Origin: Lysobacteraceae bacterium
GTDB lineage: Bacteria; Pseudomonadota; Gammaproteobacteria; Xanthomonadales; Xanthomonadaceae
Length of the DNA stretch: 64,000 nucleotides
Assembly (NCBI GenBank): GCA_026005075.1
Contig: BPKJ01000001.1
Span: 434,001 to 498,000 of the forward strand
Direction: 5' to 3'
The notes under the pieces are model-generated. The model did not search any database and was not told the origin of the DNA. It saw nothing but the letters and a program-made list of their open reading frames with translations. The translations under genes were made by a program, and so were the position numbers. Of the stretch, positions 39,089-48,849 are shown in pieces (positions within the stretch are counted from its first letter, which is position 1; every line of letters starts with the position of its first letter).

Positions 39089-39485
39089 CGGACACCTCCT
39101 TCATGCGCATCGCATCGGGAATCGCCGCCGGGCCGGCCAGCAGGTTGGCTCTCGCCTGCCACAGCCGTGCCAGCTGCTCGGAATCGGCGCCGTGCTCGTA
39201 GGCGGCCTGCAAACGCCGGTCGAGCAGCCAGAGCTCGAGACCGCGGTCGGCCGCCGCCGCGGTCGCCCCCGTCTCCCTGTCCCCGCGCTCGCCCGGCGGC
39301 CCGGCGGGCAGCCAGAGCAGGCCCCCGGCCAGCACCAGGCAGGCGAGCCCCAGCCTTCGCCTCCACCGGCGCTGCGCGCGGCTGCGCAGGATGCGGTCGA
39401 ACAGCGCCGCGGGCGCGGGCGGATCCTGCAGGCGACGCAGCGCCTCGGCGAGCTGCGGATCGGCGGGGGTCCTGTCGGCATTCAT
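39066..39485 (-). CDS. Probable membrane anti-sigma factor
   Basis: The 139-residue protein has a cytoplasmic N-terminal helix region (DPQLAEALRRLQDPPAPAAL), one membrane helix (LGLACLVLAGGLLWLPAG) and a periplasmic part of about 75 residues. No zinc-binding HxxxCxxC motif is present. Its gene follows the ECF sigma gene with a 4-bp overlap (ATGA), so an anti-sigma role is likely from position and topology rather than from a recognisable domain. Confidence 0.65.
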   Translation of the reverse strand: MNADRTPADPQLAEALRRLQDPPAPAALFDRILRSRAQRRWRRRLGLACLVLAGGLLWLPAGPPGERGDRETGATAAAADRGLELWLLDRRLQAAYEHGADSEQLARLWQARANLLAGPAAIPDAMRMKEVSDGSVLEL

Positions 39486-40033
39486 CGTGGTTTCTCCTCA
39501 GCACGCAGTCGTGTCAGCGCACGCGACAGCACCGACTTCGACCAGCTCTCGCTCTGCCCGAAGCGGCGCGCGATCTCGGCATGCGGCCAGCCTTCCACCT
39601 CATGCAGCCAGACCACGGCCCGGGCGCGCGGCGACAGCCGGGCGAGCAGCCCCTCGACGTCCAGACGCGGCTCGGGGCCGGGGTCGCTCGCGGCCAGAGC
39701 ATCGACCGGCTCGGGCTCGCCACCGCGACGACGCTCAGCGCGCAGGCGGTCGATCGCGGCATGCAGCACGAGACGCTTGATCCAGACCCCGATCGGCGCA
39801 TCGCCACGGTAGCCGTCGAGGTGCTCGAAGGCGCGCAGGAAGGCGTCGTGGACGACGTCCTCGGCCTGCGCCCGGCTGCCGAGCAGGCGCAGCGCCAAGC
39901 CCAGGGCCGGCCCGGCGAAGCTGCGATACAGCTCGGCGAGCGCATCGCGATTGCCCCGTCGTGCCCGTGCCAGCACGCTGGCCTCGATCGGCGTCGCAAA
40001 CCCATGTCCTGGCCTGCCGCTTTCCGTCTGCAT
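39482..40033 (-). CDS. ECF-type RNA polymerase sigma factor
   Basis: The 183-residue protein has sigma region 2 (ALAELYRSFAGPALGLALRL, AEDVVHDAFLRAFEHLDGY, then the WIKRLVLHAAIDRLR helix) and region 4 (LSPRARAVVWLHEVEGWPHA, EIARRFGQSESWSKSVLSRA). I start it at ATG 40033, which gives a normal ECF length; the longer frame would add non-family residues. It is the first gene of the sigma, anti-sigma, PDZ, exported-protein operon. By analogy it answers an envelope signal. Its own promoter motif is not evident to me. Confidence 0.92.
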   Translation of the reverse strand: MQTESGRPGHGFATPIEASVLARARRGNRDALAELYRSFAGPALGLALRLLGSRAQAEDVVHDAFLRAFEHLDGYRGDAPIGVWIKRLVLHAAIDRLRAERRRGGEPEPVDALAASDPGPEPRLDVEGLLARLSPRARAVVWLHEVEGWPHAEIARRFGQSESWSKSVLSRALTRLRAEEKPR

Positions 40034-40121
40034 GGTCACCCTGACGCCAAAGGGGCGCGGAGCGTCGCAGTCGCGGCCCCGCTGTGCCATTGTGGCGCGG
40101 TTCGTGGAAGGGGAGGGCCGG

Positions 40122-43005
40122 ATGCGCGAGACTGTAGGCATGCGCATGGCCCCTGTGCTCCTGCTGTTGCTGCTTGCCGCGTGGCCGCCCGCCCAGGCAC
40201 GGGCGGAAGCCGCCGCCATCGAGGGCATGCCGCTGTTGCAGCGGTTCGGGGTCGAGGACCATCACGCCGCGCCTTCCAGCCATGGCGTGCTGGCGTTGCC
40301 CGACGGCAGTCTGCTGGTCGCCAACGGCGACGGCGTCCTGCGCTTCGACGGCAGCTTCTGGACCCTGATCGAGCTGCCCGGCCTGTCGCCGGCGCGCGGT
40401 CTGTTCCGCGGCCGGGACGGCCAGATCTACGTCGCCGGCTATGATCAGATCGGCCGCCTGGATACCGATCCCACCGGCGCCCTGCACTACGTCGACCTGC
40501 TGCCGGAATTCGGCATCGCGCCCGGCAAGGGCAGCTTCGGCATCGTCTGGGACATCGCCGGCACCCCGCAGGGCCTCATCTTCCGCAGCACCGACACGCT
40601 GTTCTTCCTCGGCTACGGGGGCGAGCGCGAGACCTGGCCGCTCGGCCCGGACTTCCGGCGCCTGTTCGCGGTCGACGGCCAGCTCTTCACCCGCCGCCAC
40701 GGCGTCGGCTTCGGGCGTCTCGAGCGCGAAGGCTTCCACCTCCTCCCCGGCGGCGAGGCGTTTGCGCAGCGGGGCCTTGCGACCCTGTTCTCCCGCGGCT
40801 CCGAACTCCTGCTGGTCGCCGACGACGGCCTGTTCCTCGCCGGATCGCGGGGCCTGCGTCGCGTGGCCAGCGAGGTGGATGCCGTGCTGGCTGCGCACCC
40901 GCCCTCGACGGGACTGGCGCTCGCCGACGGCAGCTACCTCCTGGGCACCGAGGACGGGATGCTGGTCCGCTTCGACAGCGGGCTGCGGCTGCTGCAGGTG
41001 CTGCCGGTCGGCAGCCACTCGGTGCTGGGGCTGGGCCGAGACCGCGAGGGCGCGGTCTGGGTCGCTACCGAGGCCGAGCTGGTCCGGCTGCAGATGCCCT
41101 CGCCCTGGTCCGCCTACACGATCGCCGACGGCCTGGCCGGAACCCCGCAGGACACGGCCTACCACGATGGCTCGCTCTGGGTCGCGACCTCGACCGGCGT
41201 CTACCGCAGCCGGCGGCGCGACGGTCGCGTGCTGTTCGAGTACGCCATCGACACCGCCCTCGAGGCCTACGTGGTCGAGCCGGTGGAGGACGGACTCCTC
41301 GTTGGGGACCGGGAGGGCCTGCTGTTCTGGCATGGCCGCCCCGCCCGCACCGAGCGCATCGTGCAGGCGAGCACCCTGTTCGACCTGGTGCTCTCCAGCC
41401 ACCATCCCGGGCTGTGGTTCGCCGTCTCCGACGAGGCGATCCTCCCGCTCCGCCGCAAGGGGTCGGGCTGGCAGGCGATGGCGCGCTGGAGCCTCGAGGA
41501 CCGCGCCGTCAGCACGCTCATCGAGACCGGCCCGGACACCGTGTGGATCGACAACTGGCGCGGCGTGCCCGAGCGCTGGCGCTTCGAGCCGGCCAGCGGC
41601 AGGCTGCTGGAGCAGCGCCGCTTCGGCCCCGAGGCTGGTCTCGACCCCGATCCGGACCCTCGGAACCACGCTCAACCAGCTCGACGGCAACCTGTTCGCG
41701 ATCAGCGGTGCGCGGGTCTACCGCCTGGACGGCGAGCGTTTCGTGCCCTTCGACGGGGCCCCCTTCAACCTGTTCGAGCGGCCCTTCGAGGTCGGACTGA
41801 TCCAGACCGCCCACGGCGATTTCGCCTTCGACCGCCGTCGCCTGCTCCGCCGCCTGCCCGGCACGGACGACTGGCAGCTGGTCGGACTGGGCGGGCCGGT
41901 GGCCCGCGGCTTCTCCGGCATCCGCGTGGATGCCGACGGCAAACTCCGCCTCACCACCTGGGGTGGCGTGCTGCAGTACGACCCCAACGTCCCCGAACCG
42001 GCGCTGGTCCCGCTCGCCGTGAAGCTGGACGGCTGGACGCTGCATCGCGCGGGGGAGCCGGACCTGCGCCTGCCCCTGCAGCCGGGCCTCGCTCCGACCT
42101 TGCACCCCGGCGACCGGCTGAGCTTCGAAGCAGCCATGCCGAGCCTGGGCGGCGGGGTCGAGCTGCGCTACCGCATCGACGGACTGGAGTCGGCATGGAG
42201 CGCCTGGCAGCCACCCGGGCGCCCCCTGCTGACCCTGCACCTCGCCGCGCCGGGCGACTACAGCCTGCGCGTCGAGGGGCGCACCCGCAACGGCCGCCTC
42301 GGCACACCGCTGCGCTTCGACTTCCGGGTCGCACCGGCGTGGTGGCAGACCCCATGGGCACGGCTGGCCCAGGTCCTGGCGGCCCTGCTGCTGGTGCTGC
42401 TGGCCGCGCAGTGGATCTCGCGCTGGCGCTACCGGCACTACCTGCAGCGCAACCGCCTGCTCGAGCAGCGGATCACCGAGCGCACGGCGGAACTGGAAGC
42501 GGCCAACCGCAAGCTGGCGGAGCTCGCCACGGAGGACAGCCTGACCGGCGTGGCCAACCGCAGGGCGCTGGAGCAGGCGCTCAACCGCGAATGGGAGCGC
42601 TGCGCGGAACTGGGCCAGCCGCTGGCCATGGCCATGATCGACGTCGACCACTTCAAGCGCTTCAATGACACCCACGGCCACCTCGAGGGTGACCGTCAGC
42701 TCGTGCGGGTGGCCAGGACCCTCGCGGAGCGGGTGCGCCCGGTACGCGAGCTGCTGGCTCGCTACGGCGGGGAGGAGTTCGCCGTGATCCTGCCGGGCGC
42801 CGACGTTGCCGAGGCGGTGACCCGGGCCGAGGCGATGCGGGCCGCGTTCGACCATCCGGACTCGGCGACCACTGTCAGCATCGGCGTGGCGGCCGAAGTG
42901 CCCGGTCCGGGGCGGAGCCCGGCCGACCTGATGCGCGCGGCGGACCAGGCGCTCTATGCCGCCAAGCGCCGCGGTCGCAACCGGGTGGTGGCAGCCACGG
43001 AGTGA
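40122..43005 (+). CDS. Two-component-like sensor diguanylate cyclase with periplasmic beta-propeller, one frameshift
   Basis: The 960-residue protein has a signal peptide (APVLLLLLLAAWPPAQARA) and about 600 residues of propeller repeats (LPDGSLLVANGDGVLRFDGS, AVWVATEAELVRLQMPS). Then come a Y_Y_Y-type domain (LRYRIDGLESAWSAWQPPGR), one membrane helix (LAQVLAALLLVLLAAQWI), a short coiled coil and a GGDEF domain with the active RYGGEEFAVIL site. It should make c-di-GMP in response to a periplasmic ligand. The frame shifts near 41650-41662 (GLDPDP, then IRTLGTTLNQLDGNLFAIS), probably one lost or gained base. ATG 40122 follows GGGAGGG. Confidence 0.85.
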
Positions 43006-43015
43006 TGCCGCCTTC

Positions 43016-43675
43016 TCAGCCGCCCCGCAGGACGTAGTGCCCCCGCCAGCGGGGCAGGGCACCGGCGACGGCCAGCGTGCAAACGAAGCCGGGCGCCGGA
43101 TGCAAGTGCTGGAACCGCCACCCCTCGCCGCCAGGCGCGCGCTCCGGCGCGGCAAGCAGGCGCGGCGGATCCGCGCCGACCTCGAAGCGCCAGCGATGCA
43201 GCTGCCCGGCGATGCCACGGCCGGTGGCCTTGCAGGCCGCCTCCTTGGCCGTCCACAGCTGCAGGAAGGCAGCCTGCGCGCGGGCCGGCGCCAGCGTCTC
43301 CAGTGCATGCGCCTCCTCGGGCGCAAACCAGCGCCGCGCCAGGCGCAGCGCCGGCAGCACGCGGTCCCGGCGCTCCAGGTCGATGCCCACGGGCCCTCGG
43401 CCGGCCACGACCAGCACCGCGCCGCCCCGGGTGTGGCTGGCATTGAAGTCGGGCGCGCCGGCGTGGTCGAGGAAGGGCCTTCCCCGCGCGGTGCGCCGGA
43501 GGCGCGGCGCCGCAGCTCCCAGGTAGGCGGCCAGCACCCGTTGCCAGGTCGCCCGCACGAGGGCCGCATCCACCGCGCCGTCCAGCCACCACAGCTCGGC
43601 CTCGCCGGGGGCGGGCACGGGCAGGGCCGCCGGCAGCGCATCCAGCACGCGGGCCGGTGGAGGACCTTGGCTCAT
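43016..43675 (-). CDS. 4'-phosphopantetheinyl transferase superfamily protein
   Basis: The 219-residue protein is Sfp-type: PRLRRTARGRPFLDHAGAPD, DFNASHTRGGAVLVVAGRG, VGIDLERRDRVLPALRLARR, and WTAKEAACKATGRGIAGQLH, with Mg-binding Asp and Glu (GIDLE and WTAKEA) present. It activates carrier proteins with phosphopantetheine. No NRPS or PKS is nearby, so the carrier target is unknown. The start at ATG 43675 (MSQGPPP) is preferred over a longer form that reads through likely leader sequence. Converges with the cyclase gene (10-bp gap). Confidence 0.88.
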   Translation of the reverse strand: MSQGPPPARVLDALPAALPVPAPGEAELWWLDGAVDAALVRATWQRVLAAYLGAAAPRLRRTARGRPFLDHAGAPDFNASHTRGGAVLVVAGRGPVGIDLERRDRVLPALRLARRWFAPEEAHALETLAPARAQAAFLQLWTAKEAACKATGRGIAGQLHRWRFEVGADPPRLLAAPERAPGGEGWRFQHLHPAPGFVCTLAVAGALPRWRGHYVLRGG

Positions 43676-43717
43676 CGCCCGGCCCGCACCCTGCAGGTGG
43701 GCGCCGGCCTGCACCGC

Positions 43718-46698
43718 TCAGGACAGGCTGGACGCATTCGCCCTCGTCCACAGCCGCTGCTCGAGCCGGCCCAGCACCGAGGGTATCTGCCCCGCCGGAA
43801 GCGGCCGCTCGAACAGATAGCCTTGCGCGAAGTCGCAGCCCGCCGCCTCGAGGATGCCCAGCTGGGCCTCGTTCTCGACACCTTCGGCCACCACCCTGCA
43901 ACCCAGCTCGTGCGACATGGCGATGATGGCCTTGCACAGCGCCAGCACCCGCGCGTCCTGCTCCAGTCCGGCGACGAAGCTCTGATCGATCTTGACCAGA
44001 TCGATGGGGTAGCGGTGGAGGTAGGACAGGGACGAGAAGCCGGTACCGAAGTCGTCGATCGCCACCTGCACGCCCCCGGCACGCAGGCGCTGCAACCGGC
44101 TCTGGGTATCGCCGCCCGGATCGAGCAGCAGTCCCTCGGTGATCTCCAGCACCAGTGCCCGGCCGGGCACGCCCAGCCTTTCCAGCTGCCGCAGCCAGCG
44201 TTCGATCCAGCCCGGATCGCTGCGGAACTGCAGCGGCGAGACGTTGAACGCGATCTGGAACCCGGGATGGAGCGCCTCCCGCCATGCCCGCAGCTGCTCT
44301 GCGACCTGCTCGAAGACCCAGTCGCCGATCTCCACGATCTGCCCGCCCTGCTCGGCCACCGGGATGAACTCGGCCGGGCTGACCGCGCCGAGTTCGGGGT
44401 GGTCCCAGCGCAGCAGCGCCTCGACCTTGCGCAGCACGCCGGCACGCAGATCGACGATCGGCTGGTAGTGCAGGAACAGCTGCCCCGCGGCCAGCGCCCC
44501 ACGCAGCTCGCCGGCGATCCTGAGCCTGCGCTCGGTCGCGGCCTCCAGTTCCCGGGTGAAATAGCTGGCGCGGGCGCGGCCGCGTTCCTTGGCGGCGTAG
44601 AGCGCCTGGTCGGCATGCCGGAACAGGTCGTTGACGGTCTGTGCGTCCTGCGGATAGAGGCTGACCCCGATCGACGCGGCGACGTAGCAGGTCCTGCCGT
44701 CGAGCGGATAGGGCTGGCCGATCGTGGCCAGCAGCTGGGCGACGATGGCATCGATCTGCTCGCGGCGCGGCGATTCGCCCAGCAGCACCGTGAACTCGTC
44801 CCCGCCCAGCCGGGCGGCGAAATCGCAGACCCGCACCGTGTCCCCGATCCGGCGTGCGACCTCCTTCAGCAGCTGGTCGCCCTTCTCGTGCCCCAGGGTG
44901 TCGTTGATCTCCTTGAAACCGTCGAGGTCGATGAATAGAACGGCAAGGGTCTCGCCGTGCTCGCGACAGCGCTCGACCTCGGCCTGCAGCCGCTCGCGGA
45001 AGAGTAGCCGGTTGGGCAGCCCGGTCAGCAGGTCGAAGTGGGCCTGGCGCCAGATCAGCTCCTCGCTGCGCTTGCGCTCGGTGATGTCGGTGTGGGTACC
45101 GACCATGCGCAGCGGCCGCCCGTCGGCGTCCCGGCTCACCACCACGCCGCGGCTGAGCACCCACTTCCAGCTCCCGTCCTTGCAGCGGATCCGGTGCTCG
45201 TTGACGTAGAGCGGCGTGCGGCCGGCGAAATGGTCCTCGCGCGCCTTGCGCATGGCCTCGAGATCGTCCGGATGGGTCCTCGCGTCGAGCGCATCGGGCG
45301 TGTTTGGAAGCTCGTCCTCGGCGTAGCCGTACAGGGCCAGCAAGCGCGGCGAGAGGAATTCCATGCCATCGGCGATGTGCCAGTCCCAGACCCCGTCGCC
45401 ACTGGCCTCCAGCGCCATCGCCCAGCGCTGCTCGGTCTCGCGCTGGGCGGTCAGGTCCAGGATCGTCCCCCTCACCAGTGCGCGCTCGGGGTGGGCCAGC
45501 CGGGACAGGCGCACCTCGCAGCGCAGCAGGGATCCGTCGGCACGGAGATGGTCCCAGAAGAACGTCTGCGGCTCGCCGGCGAGGGCCGCCTCGATGTACC
45601 GGCGCGCGGCCTCCTCCGAGCTCCGTCCGTCGGACTGCTGCGGCGGACTGAGATCGACCGGCGAGCCGCCCAGGAGACGCTCGCGATCGAGGCCGAACAT
45701 TTGCACGGCCCGCTGATTGGCCTCGATGAAGCGGTTGCGGTCCACGTCCAGCACCACGATGGCCTCGGGCGCCTGCTCGATCTGGTCACGAAAGCGGCGT
45801 TCGCTCTCCCGCAGTTCGCGCAGGGTCTGCAGGCGCCCGGCCTCCAGCACGCCGAGCGCCAGCGCCATCGCACCCTGCCCCACCGCGCCCAGCCAGAAGC
45901 GCAGCAACGTGGCCATGCCGAGGCCATCGCCGGCGCCGGAATGCAGCGACCCGGCGGTCGCGAGCACCCCGACCACGGCCATCACCAGGGCCAGGCTGGA
46001 ACTGAACAGCAGGCCCAGGCGCATTCCGACCCATACCACCAGCAGGGCGCCGAGCAGGCCCGGGTCGAGCCCGAGCTGGAACAGCTCGGGCCCGAACGCC
46101 GCCACGGCGGTCGCCAGCAGCAGCGCGAGCAGCGCCTCGAGCCCTCTTCCGTGCTCGCGCAGGACCGCCATCCGGCGAGGGTGGAACAGCAGCAGCGGCA
46201 GCCCGGCGAGCAGCACCCCGGCCGCGTCGCCCAGCACCCAGGCAAGCCAGGCTAGCGCCGGCTGCGCGGCATGCAGATCGCCCGCGATGGTGAGCAGGGG
46301 AACCCCGAGGCTGGCCGCCACCGCACCGGCCGCCAAGGCCGCGCCAAGAAATCGGACCCAGGCGCGGGCAGGAATGACCTGATCGTCCCAATCCACGCCG
46401 CGCAGCAGCCGTGCCCCCACCCACGCCCCGGCGGCGACCGCAAGCGCCAGCCCCAGGGCCACCCCCGGCGACTGCCCGAGCACGCATCGATGGTGAGCGA
46501 ACCCAGCACGAGCGCAGGCAGGTAGCCCGAACCCCAGCGGCGCAGGACGGCGACCGCGATCCCGGCCGGCAGCCACAGCGGCATCACGTAGTCGCCCACC
46601 ATCGGCAGGAAGGCACCCAGCAGCCCTGCCGCGACATACGCGAGCACCACCAGCAGGCCGCGCAAGATCGCGTTCGGCAATGAAAGGGCCCCGGTCAC
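43718..46698 (-). CDS. MASE1-PAS-PAS-GGDEF-EAL c-di-GMP protein, one frameshift
   Basis: The N-terminal eight or so membrane helices look like MASE1 (GLLVVLAYVAAGLLGAFLPM, YVMPLWLPAGIAVAVLRRWG). Two PAS/PAC domains follow (FRDQIEQAPEAIVVLDVDRN; MEFLSPRLLALYGYAEDELP). Then come GGDEF with intact ARLGGDEFTVLL and EAL with EALLRWDHPELG, DDFGTGFSSLSYLHRYPIDL and VVAEGVENEAQL. It could both make and break c-di-GMP. The first 70 residues are in another frame; the shift is near 46478-46486, where restoring one base gives LTIDAVLGQSPGVALG. GTG 46698 with GGAG upstream is the likely start. Confidence 0.88.
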
Positions 46699-46821
46699 CG
46701 GCCTGCTCCGGCGCCCGTGCCAAGCTGGATCGACCTCCTCTTCCTGCGCACCATCGTCCCGCCGCTGGTCGATGACCCTCGTGATCCTAACCAATCTCCG
46801 GCCGCATGGGCTGGTCGCGGT

Positions 46822-47250
46822 TCACGATCCGCAGCTGCTTGCGGCCTGGGCCCACGCCGATGCCGAGCCCGGATCGCGGCTCTTGTGGGCAAGTCGCGCC
46901 GCGTGCTGCTCCCAGTTGCGGCCGTCGAAGGGCACGATGCGCACGCCGTCGGGCATGCGGTCGAGGCAGCGCAGGTTGACGTCGATGCCATCCGGGTTGG
47001 AGCGCGGCACGTAGAACGGCTTGATGCCGCAGAAGCGGCAGAAGGTGTGCTGCGCCACCCCGGTATTGAAACGATAGGTGGTGAGGGCCTGTTTCCCGCA
47101 CAGCAGGCGGAACCGGCTCGCGGGGACGATCAGATGCAGGTACCCCGTCATCCTGCAGATCGAGCAGTTGCAATCCTCGACCTCGGGCGCATCCGGGATC
47201 TCGACCTCGAAGCGCACGGCTCCGCAGTGGCATCCACCCTGGTACAGCAT
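46822..47250 (-). CDS. GFA-family zinc protein (CENP-V/GFA domain)
   Basis: The 142-residue protein begins MLYQGGCHCGAVRFEVEIP and has the GFA Cys pattern: CHCG, then CNCSICRMTGYLHLIV, and FCRFCGIKPFYVPRSN. The family is named for glutathione-dependent formaldehyde-activating enzyme, but members vary and no reaction can be assigned with confidence. It reads away from the RiPP-like precursor gene across a 133-bp gap. Confidence 0.92.
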   Translation of the reverse strand: MLYQGGCHCGAVRFEVEIPDAPEVEDCNCSICRMTGYLHLIVPASRFRLLCGKQALTTYRFNTGVAQHTFCRFCGIKPFYVPRSNPDGIDVNLRCLDRMPDGVRIVPFDGRNWEQHAARLAHKSRDPGSASAWAQAASSCGS

Positions 47251-47383
47251 CGTGTCTCTCCCGCGGGATCGGCATCATCGCCTTCGACGGGGGAGGATAC
47301 GCCTGCCGGCACGCCGGCGACCTGCGCTTGCGCTGCACCGAACACTCGGTGAGGATGGTTTCCCCCATTGCAAGGATCCGGCC

Positions 47384-47629
47384 ATGACCGACATCCAGAA
47401 ACTCCGCCTGCTGTTCGACCGGCTTGGCTCGGACGATGCCTTCCGTGCCCGGCTCGAGGCCGACCCGGCCGGGGCCCTGGCGGAAATCGGCGTGCACGTG
47501 CCCGAGGACCTGCCCATCGGCACGGTCAGACTGCCGAGCAAGGAGGAGGTCCGGGCCATGGCACAGACCTGGCTGGGCCATGCCGAGACCTCCGACACCG
47601 CGATGCTGATCTTCTTCTTCCTGAAGTGA
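47384..47629 (+). CDS. RiPP-type precursor with nitrile-hydratase-like leader
   Basis: The 81-residue protein has a leader with the NHLP-related pattern: LRLLFDRLGSDDAFRARLEA, DPAGALAEIGVHVPEDLPIG (compare Nif11/nitrile hydratase alpha leaders). The last 17 residues, GHAETSDTAMLIFFFLK, are unlike the leader: no Cys, a Ser/Thr stretch and a strongly hydrophobic FFFLK end. I recognise the family that NCBI calls NHLP-related RiPP peptide, found mainly in Xanthomonadales beside a SagB-type dehydrogenase and a cyclase/TPR protein; both are here. No product or modification has been described that I know of. AAGGA lies 8 nt upstream of the ATG. Confidence 0.85.
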   Translation: MTDIQKLRLLFDRLGSDDAFRARLEADPAGALAEIGVHVPEDLPIGTVRLPSKEEVRAMAQTWLGHAETSDTAMLIFFFLK

Positions 47630-47638
47630 GCGGCTGAG

Positions 47639-48838
47639 GTGCACGCTCCGATCGACCCGGCAGCCACCCTCTGCCGGGTCGCCCCCCTGTTCATCGAGTG
47701 CGGGGAGCGCCTGTTTCCGGATCTCGCCGCGCTGTTCTCCGGGCGCGTCGAACTCGGCCCGCAACCGGTGCTGCGCGCCTGGTCACCCCCGGCGGTGGAG
47801 GGCGTCGAGATCGACGCCGAGGAGGCGGCCGCACTCGCCCTGCTCTCGGCCAGCACCCCGCGCGCCTTGCCGGAGGCGTGGCCGGTGGCGCGACGTCAGC
47901 GGATCCTGGCCCGCCTGCTCGAACTCGGACTGGTATCCCGGGCGCCCAGCGAGCGGCGCCTTGCGCAGTGGTGGCCGTCGGCGGCCTTGTACCACTTCGG
48001 CTCGCGCTGGGGCGGCGTCACCGCGCGCGACCGCTTGCCCGAGGACGCAGCCTCTGCCGAGATCGCCTTCGAGTGCAGCCGACGCCAACTCGAACAGCAG
48101 ACCGAACGCCTGGGGCCGCCTCCCGACCACCGGGTCCGTCTCGGCAACGAAGACCAGTCCACCGACCTGCCCGACACCGAACCGGACCCCTTCGACCGGC
48201 TGCTCGCGCAGCGCATGACCTGCCGCCTGTTCCGCCGTGACCGACCGCTGGAACTGGCATGCGTGGCCAGGCTGCTGCGCCGAAGCTTCGGCGTGCTTGG
48301 GGTCGCCGCGCTCGGAGGGGGCCACCACGCGGTGCGCAAGAGCTCGCCCTCCGGAGGCGGACTGCATCCGATCGAGCCGTTCGTGCTGGCGGTGGAGGTC
48401 GAAGGACTCGATTGCGGCTGGTACCACTACCGGGGCGACCAGCACCGCCTCGCGCCGATCCGCCACCTCGACCCGGCCGTGGCGCGCCGGCAGGTGACCG
48501 CGCTGACCGCCGGCCAAAGCTATTTTGCGAGCGCCCCGCTGGCCGTCGCGCTGGCGCTGCGCTTTCGCCGCCACCACTGGAAGTACCCCGTCCACGCCAA
48601 GGCCTTGCGGGTCATGCTCATGGAGGCCGGTCACGTGGGACAGACCTTCCAGCTCGCCGCAACCCACGAAGGACTCGGCGCCTTCATCACCTGCGCGATC
48701 AACGAGGTCGACCTCGACCGCGAACTGGGGCTCGACGGCGTCGAGTTCGGCTGCATTGCCCTGCTCGGCGCCGGCTGGCCCGACCCCGAAGGGCACGCGC
48801 TCCAGCTCGACCGCTACGCGACGTACCCCGAGGACTGA
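47639..48838 (+). CDS. SagB-type putative peptide-maturation dehydrogenase
   Basis: The 399-residue protein has a variable N-terminal region (about 1-190) and a C-terminal FMN-dependent nitroreductase-fold domain of the SagB/ThcOx group: RKSSPSGGGLHPIEPFVLAV, CGWYHYRGDQHRLAPIRHLD, KYPVHAKALRVMLMEAGHVG, and QTFQLAATHEGLGAFITCAI. SagB enzymes oxidise azolines to azoles in RiPPs, but the precursor core here has no Cys and only Ser/Thr, and no YcaO cyclodehydratase is nearby, so the reaction is open. It begins 9 bp after the precursor stop with a GTG at 47639; co-transcription is likely. Confidence 0.85.
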   Translation: MHAPIDPAATLCRVAPLFIECGERLFPDLAALFSGRVELGPQPVLRAWSPPAVEGVEIDAEEAAALALLSASTPRALPEAWPVARRQRILARLLELGLVSRAPSERRLAQWWPSAALYHFGSRWGGVTARDRLPEDAASAEIAFECSRRQLEQQTERLGPPPDHRVRLGNEDQSTDLPDTEPDPFDRLLAQRMTCRLFRRDRPLELACVARLLRRSFGVLGVAALGGGHHAVRKSSPSGGGLHPIEPFVLAVEVEGLDCGWYHYRGDQHRLAPIRHLDPAVARRQVTALTAGQSYFASAPLAVALALRFRRHHWKYPVHAKALRVMLMEAGHVGQTFQLAATHEGLGAFITCAINEVDLDRELGLDGVEFGCIALLGAGWPDPEGHALQLDRYATYPED

Positions 48839-48849
48839 ACGGCCGGCAC

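Noticed and set aside
37583-40444. A 953-codon plus-strand frame
   Set aside because: It is opposite the sigma/anti-sigma/PDZ operon, whose domains are recognisable; the plus frame shows no domain and biased composition.
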